From NCBI RefSeq assembly GCF_004799345.1, contig NZ_SSMC01000004.1, forward strand, positions 1 to 64,000: DNA of 64,000 nucleotides, read 5' to 3'. Positions 1 through 7,396 of this stretch are shown here, piece by piece. How positions within the stretch are numbered: position 1 is the stretch's first letter; every line of letters starts with the position of its first letter. Under the pieces are notes generated by a model. That model was not told the origin of the DNA. It did not search any database and worked only from the letters and a program-made list of their open reading frames with translations. The position numbers and the translations under genes are program-made. The stretch is from Robertkochia marina (GTDB lineage: Bacteria > Bacteroidota > Bacteroidia > Flavobacteriales > Flavobacteriaceae).

Positions 1-1
1 T

Positions 2-655
2 GATGCGATCACGGCATCGGATCAGGTTGTGGTGAGTACCGATGCGAATAATGATGTTATCGCCGGAGTTGATGGCGGAGCCTATTATGATGATCCAGAT
101 GCGGATGCAACCAACGAGATCCAGGATATTACTACTGATGGTTCGGCGGGTAATTTGAGTTTATCGAGTGGCAGTACTCTTACATTGAATGTAGATGATG
201 CGGATGCAGATCCGACCAATGAAATACAAACAGCAGGAACGGTAAATCTGGATGCTAATCTAGACGTCGATGGCGATGGCACGAATGAAACTAACGTTCA
301 AGATGCCTTAGCTGATATAACCAAAGTAACTTCAATTGCTGGGAGAATATTTTACCCACCCTCGATTGCCATCGAAGCACCTTCAGCAGGATATACAGGA
401 TCTTATAATTTACACGCAGAGTACGTAGCTCAATTTGGTAGTCCTCTAGTGCGAAGTGATGTTGGAGGGGCAAATGAGGCTCCCGCATCTATCCCTACCT
501 ACGGGGCTAATGAGTTGTACTACTATGTCACTTATTATGACTCAAGTGTATTTAGTTCTATAACTATTGATGCTAGTGGAAACATGCAATATACTATAGC
601 AGCTCCACCAGCAGACTACAACGCTCTCATCAACGTCGTATTCGTTGTAAAATAA
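2..655 (+). CDS. Acidic repeat surface protein, C-terminal part (5' end outside window)
   Basis: The frame is open from base 2, so the true start lies upstream; a GTG at 29 is only an internal codon. About 217 residues are visible. The N-terminal half is very acidic and has near-copies of a D-A-D-x-T-N-E-I-Q motif (twice) followed by D-G-D-G-T-N-E-T, a style of repeat seen in large flavobacterial surface proteins. The last 100 residues are Tyr/Ser/Ala rich and end in beta-strand-like sequence (IVFVVK-like hydrophobic end). The next gene starts 13 bp after the stop, so the two are probably co-transcribed with the PorP-like gene. I cannot name the family; a role as a secreted or adhesin-like protein is inferred only from composition and neighbours. 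Confidence 0.6.
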   Translation, partial: DAITASDQVVVSTDANNDVIAGVDGGAYYDDPDADATNEIQDITTDGSAGNLSLSSGSTLTLNVDDADADPTNEIQTAGTVNLDANLDVDGDGTNETNVQDALADITKVTSIAGRIFYPPSIAIEAPSAGYTGSYNLHAEYVAQFGSPLVRSDVGGANEAPASIPTYGANELYYYVTYYDSSVFSSITIDASGNMQYTIAAPPADYNALINVVFVVK

Positions 656-668
656 CCCCGATCTCTAC

Positions 669-2663
669 ATGACCCCGACTACAACCACATATACGAGATC
701 ATTCAAGGCAGGCGCTCTGTTGTTCATGCTGCTGTTGGCCTCCATGGCTCATGCGCAGTTTGTGCTGCACCCCGCCGATACCATAACCACCTCTAACCAT
801 CGTTGGTATGAGACCGATGAGAACGGGATGAACTTTCTGGGCAATGGTAAAACACTGGAGGTATTTACCCCCGGGATATATCATGCTGTATACGACGGTA
901 CCCTCTGTGGGAAGAATGCCACCAGTTACTTTGTGGTAACCTGGTGCGGAACACCCGATGACCAGGTGACCCTGGATATTTCCAGCAGTGTGCCTACGGG
1001 GGCTACGGTAAGCTGGATACCTGACCTGGGTAATTCTACCCAACCCACGGTGACCGCCCTCTATGGTTTAAATAATCAGGTAACCTATACCCCCACGGTG
1101 AACTACCTGAACAATCTGAAGAAGTTGCCATCCTTTACTGTGATCTGCCTGCAGAAACCCTTTGTGCTTGTAGACGATCTGGTAACTACTGATGAGGATG
1201 TTCCGGTAGATATCCCCATGCTGAATAACGATATCGATATCCCCGATGTGGGGGTGATCGGGAATACCAACCCGGCCAATGGACAAGTAGTCATTAATGA
1301 CGGGGGTACCCCAATGGACCCCAGCGATGATACTTTTACCTATACCCCGAGTCCCGGGTATTACGGACCGGATAGTTTTACCTATACCCTCACCGTGATC
1401 AATTCTGACGGGAGTGTACTGGAGGAAACCGCGACCATTAATATCATCGTTAATAACGTAAACGACGTGCCGGTGGCTGTAGACGATTTTGTCTCTACCG
1501 AGGCCGGGGTACCTGTTCCTGTAAATATGTTAGGTAACGACTATGATCCTGATGGAGACCCCCTAACGGTGATCAATATCACGCAGCCCGGTAATGGTGT
1601 AGTAACCAGTGATGGAAACGGGAATTTTACCTATACACCTAATGACGGATTTACCGGTAGTGATGTCTTTACCTATACCATCTCTGATGGTAATGGAGGT
1701 AGTGATGCTGCCTATGTAACCATTGCTGTGACACCACCTGATGTGGTGATCAGAGACTATGCGGTAGACGATGAAACCATTATCGAGGAGGATACATTTG
1801 CGACCCTTGTTGTACTGGCCAATGATAATATCCCGGCAGATGCAACCGAAGTGATCATCTCAGACGTAGAACAACCGCTTACAGCCACCGTGGTGGTGAA
1901 TGCCGATAATACGATCACGGTAACTCCTGAACCTGATTTCGTGGGTACCCTTATCATCGGATACGAGATCATGGTAACCACCCCAGGTGAAGTATCGGTG
2001 AGCCAGGCAGTTATGATCATTGAGGTGACCCCTGTTCAAGACGTAGTGGATGATGCCATTTCGGTGAACTCCTTTGATCCGCAACCGGTGGTGATCACTA
2101 TTTTGGATAATGACACCTTTAACCCGGCTACCGATGTGGTGGTGGTAAATATTGCCGATCCGAATATGGGAACCATGACCATCAATAATGATGGTACGGT
2201 GACCTTCCTTGTAGATGAAGGGGCTACCGGTAATGAGGTGGTGACCTATACTGTGAGTGTGATCCATTCTGATGGAACCACCAATAATGAACAGGGTAGT
2301 ATTCAGATCAACGCCTATAATGAAGGAGAAAGAGAAGATCCGCCTGTAGAAGAGGATGAAGATGTGTATGTACACCAGCTGATGACCCCGAATGGTGACG
2401 GACAAAACGATTTCCTTCGAATTTACGGCATCGAGAATTATCCTGATAACACGGTAATGATCTTTAACAGATGGGGTGTTAAGGTATTTGAAACCAATGG
2501 CTATGATAATGCTCTCAATGTGTTCAGGGGTATTTCTGAAGGTAGAATGACCATCAGCAAGAACAGTATGCTGCCGGCAGGAACCTATTACTATACCCTT
2601 AACTATAAAACTAACAGCGGAAGTAGTAAGCGCCTTGCAGGGTTCTTCTATATAAATAATTAA
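669..2663 (+). CDS. Secreted multi-domain protein with gliding-motility-type C-terminal domain
   Basis: A 664-residue protein with a signal peptide (about residues 1-29, AHA-Q cleavage). From about 168 it carries four tandem cadherin/Ig-like modules (about 168-265, 270-355, 366-453, 459-548), each opening with V-D-D and a later L-x-N-D, with TYTP / FTYT strands as in VCBS/cadherin-like repeats. Residues 568-664 match the CHU_C / gliding-motility C-terminal domain: TPNGDGQND, IFNRWGVKVFE, PAGTYYYTL. Such domains are type B sorting signals for the type IX secretion system (family knowledge). It sits between an acidic surface protein and a PorP/SprF-type gene, the usual trio in which the PorP-like partner is needed for export or anchoring. 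Repeat count looks complete. Confidence 0.88.
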   Translation: MTPTTTTYTRSFKAGALLFMLLLASMAHAQFVLHPADTITTSNHRWYETDENGMNFLGNGKTLEVFTPGIYHAVYDGTLCGKNATSYFVVTWCGTPDDQVTLDISSSVPTGATVSWIPDLGNSTQPTVTALYGLNNQVTYTPTVNYLNNLKKLPSFTVICLQKPFVLVDDLVTTDEDVPVDIPMLNNDIDIPDVGVIGNTNPANGQVVINDGGTPMDPSDDTFTYTPSPGYYGPDSFTYTLTVINSDGSVLEETATINIIVNNVNDVPVAVDDFVSTEAGVPVPVNMLGNDYDPDGDPLTVINITQPGNGVVTSDGNGNFTYTPNDGFTGSDVFTYTISDGNGGSDAAYVTIAVTPPDVVIRDYAVDDETIIEEDTFATLVVLANDNIPADATEVIISDVEQPLTATVVVNADNTITVTPEPDFVGTLIIGYEIMVTTPGEVSVSQAVMIIEVTPVQDVVDDAISVNSFDPQPVVITILDNDTFNPATDVVVVNIADPNMGTMTINNDGTVTFLVDEGATGNEVVTYTVSVIHSDGTTNNEQGSIQINAYNEGEREDPPVEEDEDVYVHQLMTPNGDGQNDFLRIYGIENYPDNTVMIFNRWGVKVFETNGYDNALNVFRGISEGRMTISKNSMLPAGTYYYTLNYKTNSGSSKRLAGFFYINN

Positions 2664-2665
2664 GG

Positions 2666-3637
2666 ATGGACAGAATGCGTATGACACTCATGAAATATTC
2701 GACCTTGTTACTGCTCTCTTTGATCTTTTCCATCGAGCTCAGCGCCCAGCAGGATGCACAGTACACCCAGTATATGTATAATACCGTCAGTGTGAATCCG
2801 GCCTATGCCGGAAGTCGCGGACTCATGAGTATTACCGGGTTGTACCGCAACCAATGGCTCGGGTTGGACGGAGCTCCTGAGAGTCAGACACTGAACGTGC
2901 ATACCCCCCTGAAACGAAGTAAGTTCGGGGTGGGGCTGTCATTGATCAACGACCGAATCGGGAACGGGGTGAACCAGCAAACCTGGCTGGATGGAGTAGT
3001 GTCGTATACAGTGCAAACCTCTTATGAAGGAAAACTCTCTTTCGGATTGAAGGTAGGAGGGAGCTTATTGAACATCGATTTCTCACGCCTGAACCAATAC
3101 CAGGATGTGGAGTTTACCGCTGCCGATAATATCGAGAATAAGTTTTCGCCCAATATCGGGGCAGGCATCTATTATCACGACAGGAATTATTATGTAGGAC
3201 TGTCGGTTCCGAATATCCTTCAAACAGAATTCTTCGCTGATTCGAATAACAGTAATACCGATGTGTCGTCTTTTGTTTCAAAGTCGCGCATCAATTACTA
3301 TCTGATCGGGGGATATGTATGGGAGATTGACTACAACTGGAAATTTAAGCCGGCCTTTTTGACCAAGGTCACTGCCGGAGCACCCCTGCAATTGGATCTC
3401 TCTGCCAATTTCATGTTTGACGATACCTTTACCATGGGGCTTGGCTACCGTTTGGATTCAGCCATTACGGCCCTGGTAGGGTGGCAGCTCAATCGTTCTC
3501 TGAACATCGGGCTCGCCTATGACCGCGAGATCACCCGCTTGGGAGGTACAGCCTTTAACAGTGGGTCTTTTGAGTTCTTCCTGAGATATGAGCTTAGCAG
3601 AAACTACAGCAGGGTGCAGACCCCGAGGTTTTTTTAG
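2666..3637 (+). CDS. PorP/SprF family type IX secretion system membrane protein
   Basis: Outer membrane beta-barrel protein of the PorP/SprF family, associated with T9SS export of CHU_C-type substrates. The mature N-terminus shows the family signature QDAQYTQYMYN, then NPAYAGSRG, then YRNQW, and the protein ends in beta-strand repeats. A signal peptide lies before SAQ. The start is uncertain: ATGs at 2666, 2675, 2681 and 2690 are all in frame; 2690 would give a compact signal peptide, while an AAGGA at 2662-2666 is best spaced for 2675. The gene starts 2 bp after the stop of the CHU_C protein, so it is coupled to it. Its stop codon is followed at once by an 8-bp tandem repeat array. Confidence 0.92.
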   Translation: MDRMRMTLMKYSTLLLLSLIFSIELSAQQDAQYTQYMYNTVSVNPAYAGSRGLMSITGLYRNQWLGLDGAPESQTLNVHTPLKRSKFGVGLSLINDRIGNGVNQQTWLDGVVSYTVQTSYEGKLSFGLKVGGSLLNIDFSRLNQYQDVEFTAADNIENKFSPNIGAGIYYHDRNYYVGLSVPNILQTEFFADSNNSNTDVSSFVSKSRINYYLIGGYVWEIDYNWKFKPAFLTKVTAGAPLQLDLSANFMFDDTFTMGLGYRLDSAITALVGWQLNRSLNIGLAYDREITRLGGTAFNSGSFEFFLRYELSRNYSRVQTPRFF

Positions 3638-3706
3638 GGAGGTACGAGGGTACGAGGGTACGGAGGTAGGTTACTGGGTGACTAGGTGACTTGGTTACTG
3701 GGTTAC
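3638..3706. repeat. Degenerate 8-bp tandem array directly after a stop codon
   Basis: Eight and a half 8-bp units in register from the base after the TAG stop at 3635-3637: GGAGGTAC, GAGGGTAC twice, GGAGGTAG, GTTACTGG, GTGACTAG, GTGACTTG, GTTACTGG, GTTAC. Inverted sequence related to its first half (GTACCCTC units) recurs at about 4008-4030, so the two ends of this intergenic region mirror each other. Confidence 0.8.
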
Positions 3707-3718
3707 ATCTATATAAGG

Positions 3719-4035
3719 GCTTTTAACTAATAAGCCCTCATCCGCTTTGGCTTTACCAAAGCGCCTTCTCCCAAAGGGAGAAGGATTCATAATTTTATAA
3801 AACTCCAGTGTAATTGTAATCGTGAATCTCCTCCCTCTGGGAGGGGAGACCGTGCTGTAAGCACGGAGGGGAGGGCTTATTAACGAAGGGCTCCTGATCA
3901 AAGGGCTTCTTACTATGAAGCCTATTTAAAAATTGTCATTACTTATCACAACCGGCAGATCGCGAGGTTTACTTTGTAAACCTCGCGAAGACGATTAAAT
4001 TGAACCTAGTACCCTCGTACCCTCGTACCTTCGTT
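3719..4035. repeat. Intergenic repeat cassette with triloop hairpins
   Basis: No coding signal is seen in this stretch. It contains hairpins with 3-nt loops: CCGTGCT/AGCACGG around GTA (3850-3866), and a perfect 12-bp-arm palindrome CGCGAGGTTTAC/GTAAACCTCGCG around TTT (3961-3987). GGGAGGGG-type flanks around the first hairpin resemble cassettes at 22.9, 47.2, 53.5-53.8 and 56.4 kb. The left part has paired CCTTCTCCC / GGGAGAAGG words. Confidence 0.7.
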
Positions 4036-4092
4036 ACCTTTTTAAGATTTCCTTAATTCATAATTCCTGCTGAAAGTGTATTTTTACTTTCT

Positions 4093-4626
4093 ATGAAAGA
4101 AGAAAAAGTTATACTGGTTAACGAACAAGATGAGCCCATCGGCACCATGGAAAAGATCGAGGCCCATGAAAAAGCATTACTGCACCGTGCCTTCTCGGTT
4201 TTTGTCTTTAACGACAAAGGAGAGACCATGATACAACAACGCGCCCTGCACAAATACCATTCTCCCGGACTATGGACCAATACCTGCTGCAGTCATCAAC
4301 GGGTAGGGGAGTCGAATATCGAAGCCGGAAAGCGACGCCTGATGGAAGAGATGGGCTTTACGGTTAACGACCTGGAAGAGGTGTTCTCCTTTATCTACAA
4401 GGCGCCGTTTGACAACGGACTTACCGAGCATGAATTAGATCATGTCATGGTAGGTAAATACAATGGAGAGCCTGATATCAATCCTGATGAAGTAGCTTCC
4501 TGGAAATGGGTGACCCTTGAGAGCATCAAAGAAGGTATGCAGAAGAACCCTGAACAATATACCGCCTGGTTCAAGATCATCTTCGAAAAGTTCTACGACC
4601 ATATCAATAAAAATAAATTGGTATGA
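4093..4626 (+). CDS. idi: Isopentenyl-diphosphate delta-isomerase
   Basis: Type I isomerase that interconverts IPP and DMAPP for isoprenoid (menaquinone, carotenoid, undecaprenyl) synthesis in the cytoplasm. The 177-residue length fits bacterial IDI-1. Visible family marks: the catalytic cysteine region TNTCCSH (Cys about 67), a Nudix-like segment GKRRLMEEMGF, and the downstream tract EHELDHVMVGKY with the metal/active-site Glu, followed by P-D-E-V...W. The start at ATG 4093 follows the sequence TACTTTCT with no strong Shine-Dalgarno, as usual in Bacteroidota. It overlaps the next gene by 4 bp (ATGA), so the two are translationally coupled. Confidence 0.95.
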   Translation: MKEEKVILVNEQDEPIGTMEKIEAHEKALLHRAFSVFVFNDKGETMIQQRALHKYHSPGLWTNTCCSHQRVGESNIEAGKRRLMEEMGFTVNDLEEVFSFIYKAPFDNGLTEHELDHVMVGKYNGEPDINPDEVASWKWVTLESIKEGMQKNPEQYTAWFKIIFEKFYDHINKNKLV

Positions 4627-5033
4627 GGGTAAAGGTCAGCAGAAAGGCACATTTCAATGCCGCTCACCGCTTATATAGAAAAGACTGGAGTTTTGAAAAA
4701 AACGAGCAGGTGTTCGGGAAGTGTAATAATCCGCATTATCACGGACATAACTACGAGCTTATTGCCAGTGTTTCCGGACCGATAGATCCGGAGACCGGAT
4801 TTGTGATCGATGTAAAGGTTCTGAAAGACCTGATCAAAGCCGAGGTAGAGGATTATATGGATCATAAAAACCTCAATGAAGAGGTGGAAGAGTTTAAAAC
4901 CCTCAATCCAACGGCAGAAAACATTGCAGTGGTGATCTATAACCGTCTGAAACCCCATCTCAAGGCCGATCTTGACCTGGAAGTAGTGCTCTATGAAACC
5001 CCGAGGAATTTTGTCACTTATAGCGGTGAGTAG
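4623..5033 (+). CDS. queD: 6-carboxy-tetrahydropterin synthase / 6-pyruvoyl-tetrahydropterin synthase family
   Basis: A 136-residue T-fold enzyme acting on 7,8-dihydroneopterin triphosphate, either in queuosine/7-deazaguanine synthesis (QueD) or pterin synthesis. Zinc ligands are visible at His15 (FNAAHRL), His40 and His42 (HYHGHNY); the catalytic Cys is at 34 (GKCNN), and the C-terminal Glu is in LYETP. Starts within the idi stop (ATGA overlap) and lies 46 bp before manA. No other queuosine gene is in the window, so the exact product (queuosine versus biopterin) cannot be settled from here; the symbol is a family-level assignment. Confidence 0.88.
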   Translation: MRVKVSRKAHFNAAHRLYRKDWSFEKNEQVFGKCNNPHYHGHNYELIASVSGPIDPETGFVIDVKVLKDLIKAEVEDYMDHKNLNEEVEEFKTLNPTAENIAVVIYNRLKPHLKADLDLEVVLYETPRNFVTYSGE

Positions 5034-5079
5034 TATCTTGCAGCTGGAAAGCCACTCCTAATATTTACAGACACCCATC

Positions 5080-6048
5080 ATGACGCTTTATCCCCTGAAA
5101 TTCACCCCCATTATTAAAGACTACCTTTGGGGAGGCTCCCGGTTGAAAGAGGTGCTTCATAAGGAGGTAAGTACCGATACGGCTGCCGAGAGTTGGGAGG
5201 TTTCAGGAGTTGATGATAATGTTTCCATAGTAAAGGAGGGAAGCCTGAAAGGGAAAGACTTAAGATGGCTCATACAACACTTCAAAGGCGACCTGCTCGG
5301 ACACCGTGTGTACAAAAAGTTCGGAAATGACTTTCCCGTATTGGTAAAATTTATTGATGCGGAAAGAGATCTGTCGGTACAATTACACCCCAACGATGAG
5401 CTGGCCAAAAAACGACATAATTCCTTCGGAAAAACGGAGATGTGGTATATCATGCAGGCCGAAGCCGATGCCCGCCTGATCATTGGATTTAACAAAAACC
5501 TTACCCCTGAAGAATTTAAGTCGAGACTGAAAGAAGGGAGCTTAATGCAATTACTCAATTGTGAAAAAGTAGTTCCCGGCGATACCTTTTATATCCATAC
5601 CGGAAGGGTGCATGCCATAGGCAGCGGGATCCTGTTGGCAGAAATACAGCAGACCTCCAATATCACCTATCGCATTTTTGATTACAATAGAAAGGATAAG
5701 GACGGGAACACCCGCGAATCACATACTGAACTTGCGATGGAGGCCATAGATTATTCCTGTGAAGATGACTTCAGAATTGCATACGATCAGGATCCTGACA
5801 GGGTCAACCAAATGGTGGATTGTCCTTACTTTATAACCAACTATCTTCATATAACCCGCCCACTTCAAATGGAGGTGTCGCAAAGGGATTCATTTCATAT
5901 TTATATCTGTACAGAGGGAGAAGCGGTCTTCGTGACTTCAAGCGGTAGGTACCCTCTGAGCATGGGCGAAACCCTGTTGGTGCCGGCCTGTATAGGCGCG
6001 TTCGAGATCCGTGGTACCGAGGCAAAATTTTTAGAGGTGCATCTCTAA
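5080..6048 (+). CDS. manA: Mannose-6-phosphate isomerase, class I
   Basis: Zinc-dependent cupin enzyme converting fructose-6-phosphate and mannose-6-phosphate, feeding GDP-mannose and glycan synthesis. 322 residues, the short bacterial class I form. The zinc-site motifs are visible: VQLHPND (Gln and His), GKTEMWYI (Glu) and HTGRVHAIG (His), then the family tract LAEIQQTSNITYRIFDYNR with the active-site Arg. The N-terminus (LKFTPIIKDYLWGG) is typical of this family, supporting ATG 5080. It follows idi-queD on the same strand with a 46-bp gap and could share their transcript. Confidence 0.94.
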   Translation: MTLYPLKFTPIIKDYLWGGSRLKEVLHKEVSTDTAAESWEVSGVDDNVSIVKEGSLKGKDLRWLIQHFKGDLLGHRVYKKFGNDFPVLVKFIDAERDLSVQLHPNDELAKKRHNSFGKTEMWYIMQAEADARLIIGFNKNLTPEEFKSRLKEGSLMQLLNCEKVVPGDTFYIHTGRVHAIGSGILLAEIQQTSNITYRIFDYNRKDKDGNTRESHTELAMEAIDYSCEDDFRIAYDQDPDRVNQMVDCPYFITNYLHITRPLQMEVSQRDSFHIYICTEGEAVFVTSSGRYPLSMGETLLVPACIGAFEIRGTEAKFLEVHL

Positions 6049-6054
6049 TTTAGT

Positions 6055-6062
6055 TACCTTTG
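6055..6062 (+). promoter_or_regulatory. Probable -7 element (TAnnTTTG) upstream of small gene
   Basis: TACCTTTG matches the Bacteroidota -7 consensus, 29 bp before the ATG at 6092. No TTG is found at the expected 19-bp distance, so only the -7 box is supported. Confidence 0.45.
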
Positions 6063-6091
6063 CCATAATACAAACTACAAAAAAGACTACC

Positions 6092-6361
6092 ATGGCAAGT
6101 ATCAGAGACCTTAAAAAGGATATCAATTACGTGTTGGGAGATATTATCGAAGCGGTATATATCTGGGAACTCACAGCAGATAACAAAGACGCTCAAAAAG
6201 GTGATGCGATCATTGATGAGACCATCGAACACTTTGACAGGCTGATCGCCAAGGTGAACGACAAGTCTGTTGAAAACCGTTCCAAGCACCTGAGCGAGGT
6301 CAATAAGGAGCTGGAAGAAGTAGCCAACGGACTGGTAGAAAAACTGAATAAACTTTCGTGA
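6092..6361 (+). CDS. Small conserved-type helical protein of unknown function
   Basis: An 89-residue soluble, charged protein with no signal peptide or membrane segment. Heptad-like spacing of Leu/Ile/Val suggests two or three long helices (about 5-30 and 45-88), probably a helical bundle or coiled coil. The start at 6092 has a TAnnTTTG element just upstream and the reading frame has strong codon bias. It lies between manA and tRNA-Thr with no obvious operon partner. I do not recognise a named family; it resembles short hypothetical proteins common in Flavobacteriia. Function unknown. Confidence 0.75.
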   Translation: MASIRDLKKDINYVLGDIIEAVYIWELTADNKDAQKGDAIIDETIEHFDRLIAKVNDKSVENRSKHLSEVNKELEEVANGLVEKLNKLS

Positions 6362-6369
6362 AAATAAAT

Positions 6370-6399
6370 TTGCAGTTTTCAGCTGCAGTGTTATTTTTG
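6370..6399 (+). promoter_or_regulatory. Promoter of tRNA-Thr
   Basis: TTTG (TTG at 6370-6372), a 19-bp spacer, then TATTTTTG (6392-6399), the standard Bacteroidota housekeeping sigma pattern. The tRNA begins 19 bp downstream. This is the clearest promoter in the window. Confidence 0.75.
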
Positions 6400-6417
6400 C
6401 ATCCGAAATATTGAGCG

Positions 6418-6491
6418 GCCGATGTAGCTCAGCTGGCTAGAGCAGCTGATTTGTAATCAGCAGGTCGTGGGTTCGAGTCCCTCCATCGGCT
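6418..6491 (+). tRNA. tRNA-Thr (anticodon TGT)
   Basis: A full 74-nt cloverleaf: acceptor GCCGATG/CATCGGC, D arm GCTC...GAGC, anticodon stem GCTGA/TCAGC with loop TTTGTAA (anticodon TGT, reads ACA), and a T arm with TTCGAGT loop. The discriminator base is T and CCA is not encoded. The T stem has one U-U mismatch. It has its own promoter and terminator, so it is a single-gene unit. Confidence 0.96.
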
Positions 6492-6495
6492 CAGT

Positions 6496-6524
6496 AAAAA
6501 CCTCCCAAACGGGAGGTTTTTTTT
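6496..6524 (+). terminator. Rho-independent terminator of tRNA-Thr
   Basis: AAAAACCTCCC, loop AAAC, GGGAGGTTTTTTTT, directly after the tRNA. Confidence 0.85.
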
Positions 6525-6532
6525 ATGGTATA

Positions 6533-6565
6533 AAAAAAAGCACTTCTGAATGAAGTGCTTTTTTT
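6533..6565 (-). terminator. Terminator downstream of DUF4369 lipoprotein gene
   Basis: GCACTTC, loop TGAAT, GAAGTGC, flanked by A7 and T7 so it can work in both directions; it closes the minus-strand gene ending at 6592. Confidence 0.8.
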
Positions 6566-6591
6566 GTTTTATGTACAGATCGTATTATTCC

Positions 6592-7347
6592 TTACGGCTG
6601 ACTCTCAGCTTCCTTGCTGCTGCTTTCATCTTTAGCGGCAGTGTCTTCCTGCTTCTTAACCTCTTCAACGAATTCAGCCAGGGCTTTTCCGTATTTAGAG
6701 TTTGCCACCTCAGGTGCGATAGCGTTATTGATAGAGTCAAGATACTTAGTGGTAAGTCCGCTTAGCTCTGTAAGGGTTACATAAGGGGCTACATAAGAGT
6801 CTTTGTTATTGAAAACAAAGTTCAGGGTGTAGAGGTAACCTCTTTGTCCGTTCTTATTAATAGCAGTATTCAGGGAATCTGCCAGGTCCAGCTTTCCTTC
6901 TTTTCCTGCTTCAAAGCTTTGTTTGATCAGGTCGAGGTTCTTCTCAGAGAACTGGGTTTTCATCCCCTTAAACTCCGCGTATTTTTCGTGAGATGCCGAC
7001 CCCTCTATCTTCGCCTCTGCAGCAAAGAAATCGTGGGTGGTATTAATGGTGATGGCTCCGGCCTCTCCGAAGAATTCCAATTGATCGTTCATGTCATTCC
7101 CGTCGGCCTTGTCGAGGTAGAGGTAGAACATCTCCGGACTTTCCAGGGTCGTGCTGAACTGAAAGCTGGGGTCGCCATTGATTACTAAAGAATCAAGGGT
7201 TACCATCGTCGTATCATCAACCTTTTGAAAATAAAGGGTTCCTTTTTTTAATCCATCAATAGTTCCCTGAACCGTCATCGTATCCTTTTGTTCAGAGCAG
7301 GAGATCATTAGCAATCCGCATAAAAGCGAGGCAAAAAGTCTTGGCAT
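6592..7347 (-). CDS. DUF4369 domain lipoprotein
   Basis: A 251-residue predicted lipoprotein. The start is ATG at 7347 (MPRLF); the longer frame would need a TTG. A lipobox (LLMISC) sits at the end of an N-terminal hydrophobic stretch. The domain that follows (VQGTIDGLKKGTLYFQK, then LDSL, FQFSTTLESPEMFYLYLD) matches DUF4369, often found at the N-terminus of Bacteroidota thiol-disulfide lipoproteins, but no thioredoxin C-x-x-C domain follows here. The C-terminal 100 residues are helical and end in a Lys/Glu/Ser-rich tail. Single gene with a terminator at 6533-6565. Function unknown beyond envelope location. Confidence 0.82.
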   Translation of the reverse strand: MPRLFASLLCGLLMISCSEQKDTMTVQGTIDGLKKGTLYFQKVDDTTMVTLDSLVINGDPSFQFSTTLESPEMFYLYLDKADGNDMNDQLEFFGEAGAITINTTHDFFAAEAKIEGSASHEKYAEFKGMKTQFSEKNLDLIKQSFEAGKEGKLDLADSLNTAINKNGQRGYLYTLNFVFNNKDSYVAPYVTLTELSGLTTKYLDSINNAIAPEVANSKYGKALAEFVEEVKKQEDTAAKDESSSKEAESQP

Positions 7348-7396
7348 AGTATTAAAATTTAGATCGGGCAAATATTATAAAAACTATCAAATATTA

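Noticed and set aside
1860-2687. A 275-codon frame on the minus strand inside the CHU_C-domain gene
   Set aside because: Shadow of a strongly biased plus-strand gene; the His/Ile/Arg-rich translation has no domain and the plus-strand product has clear domains.
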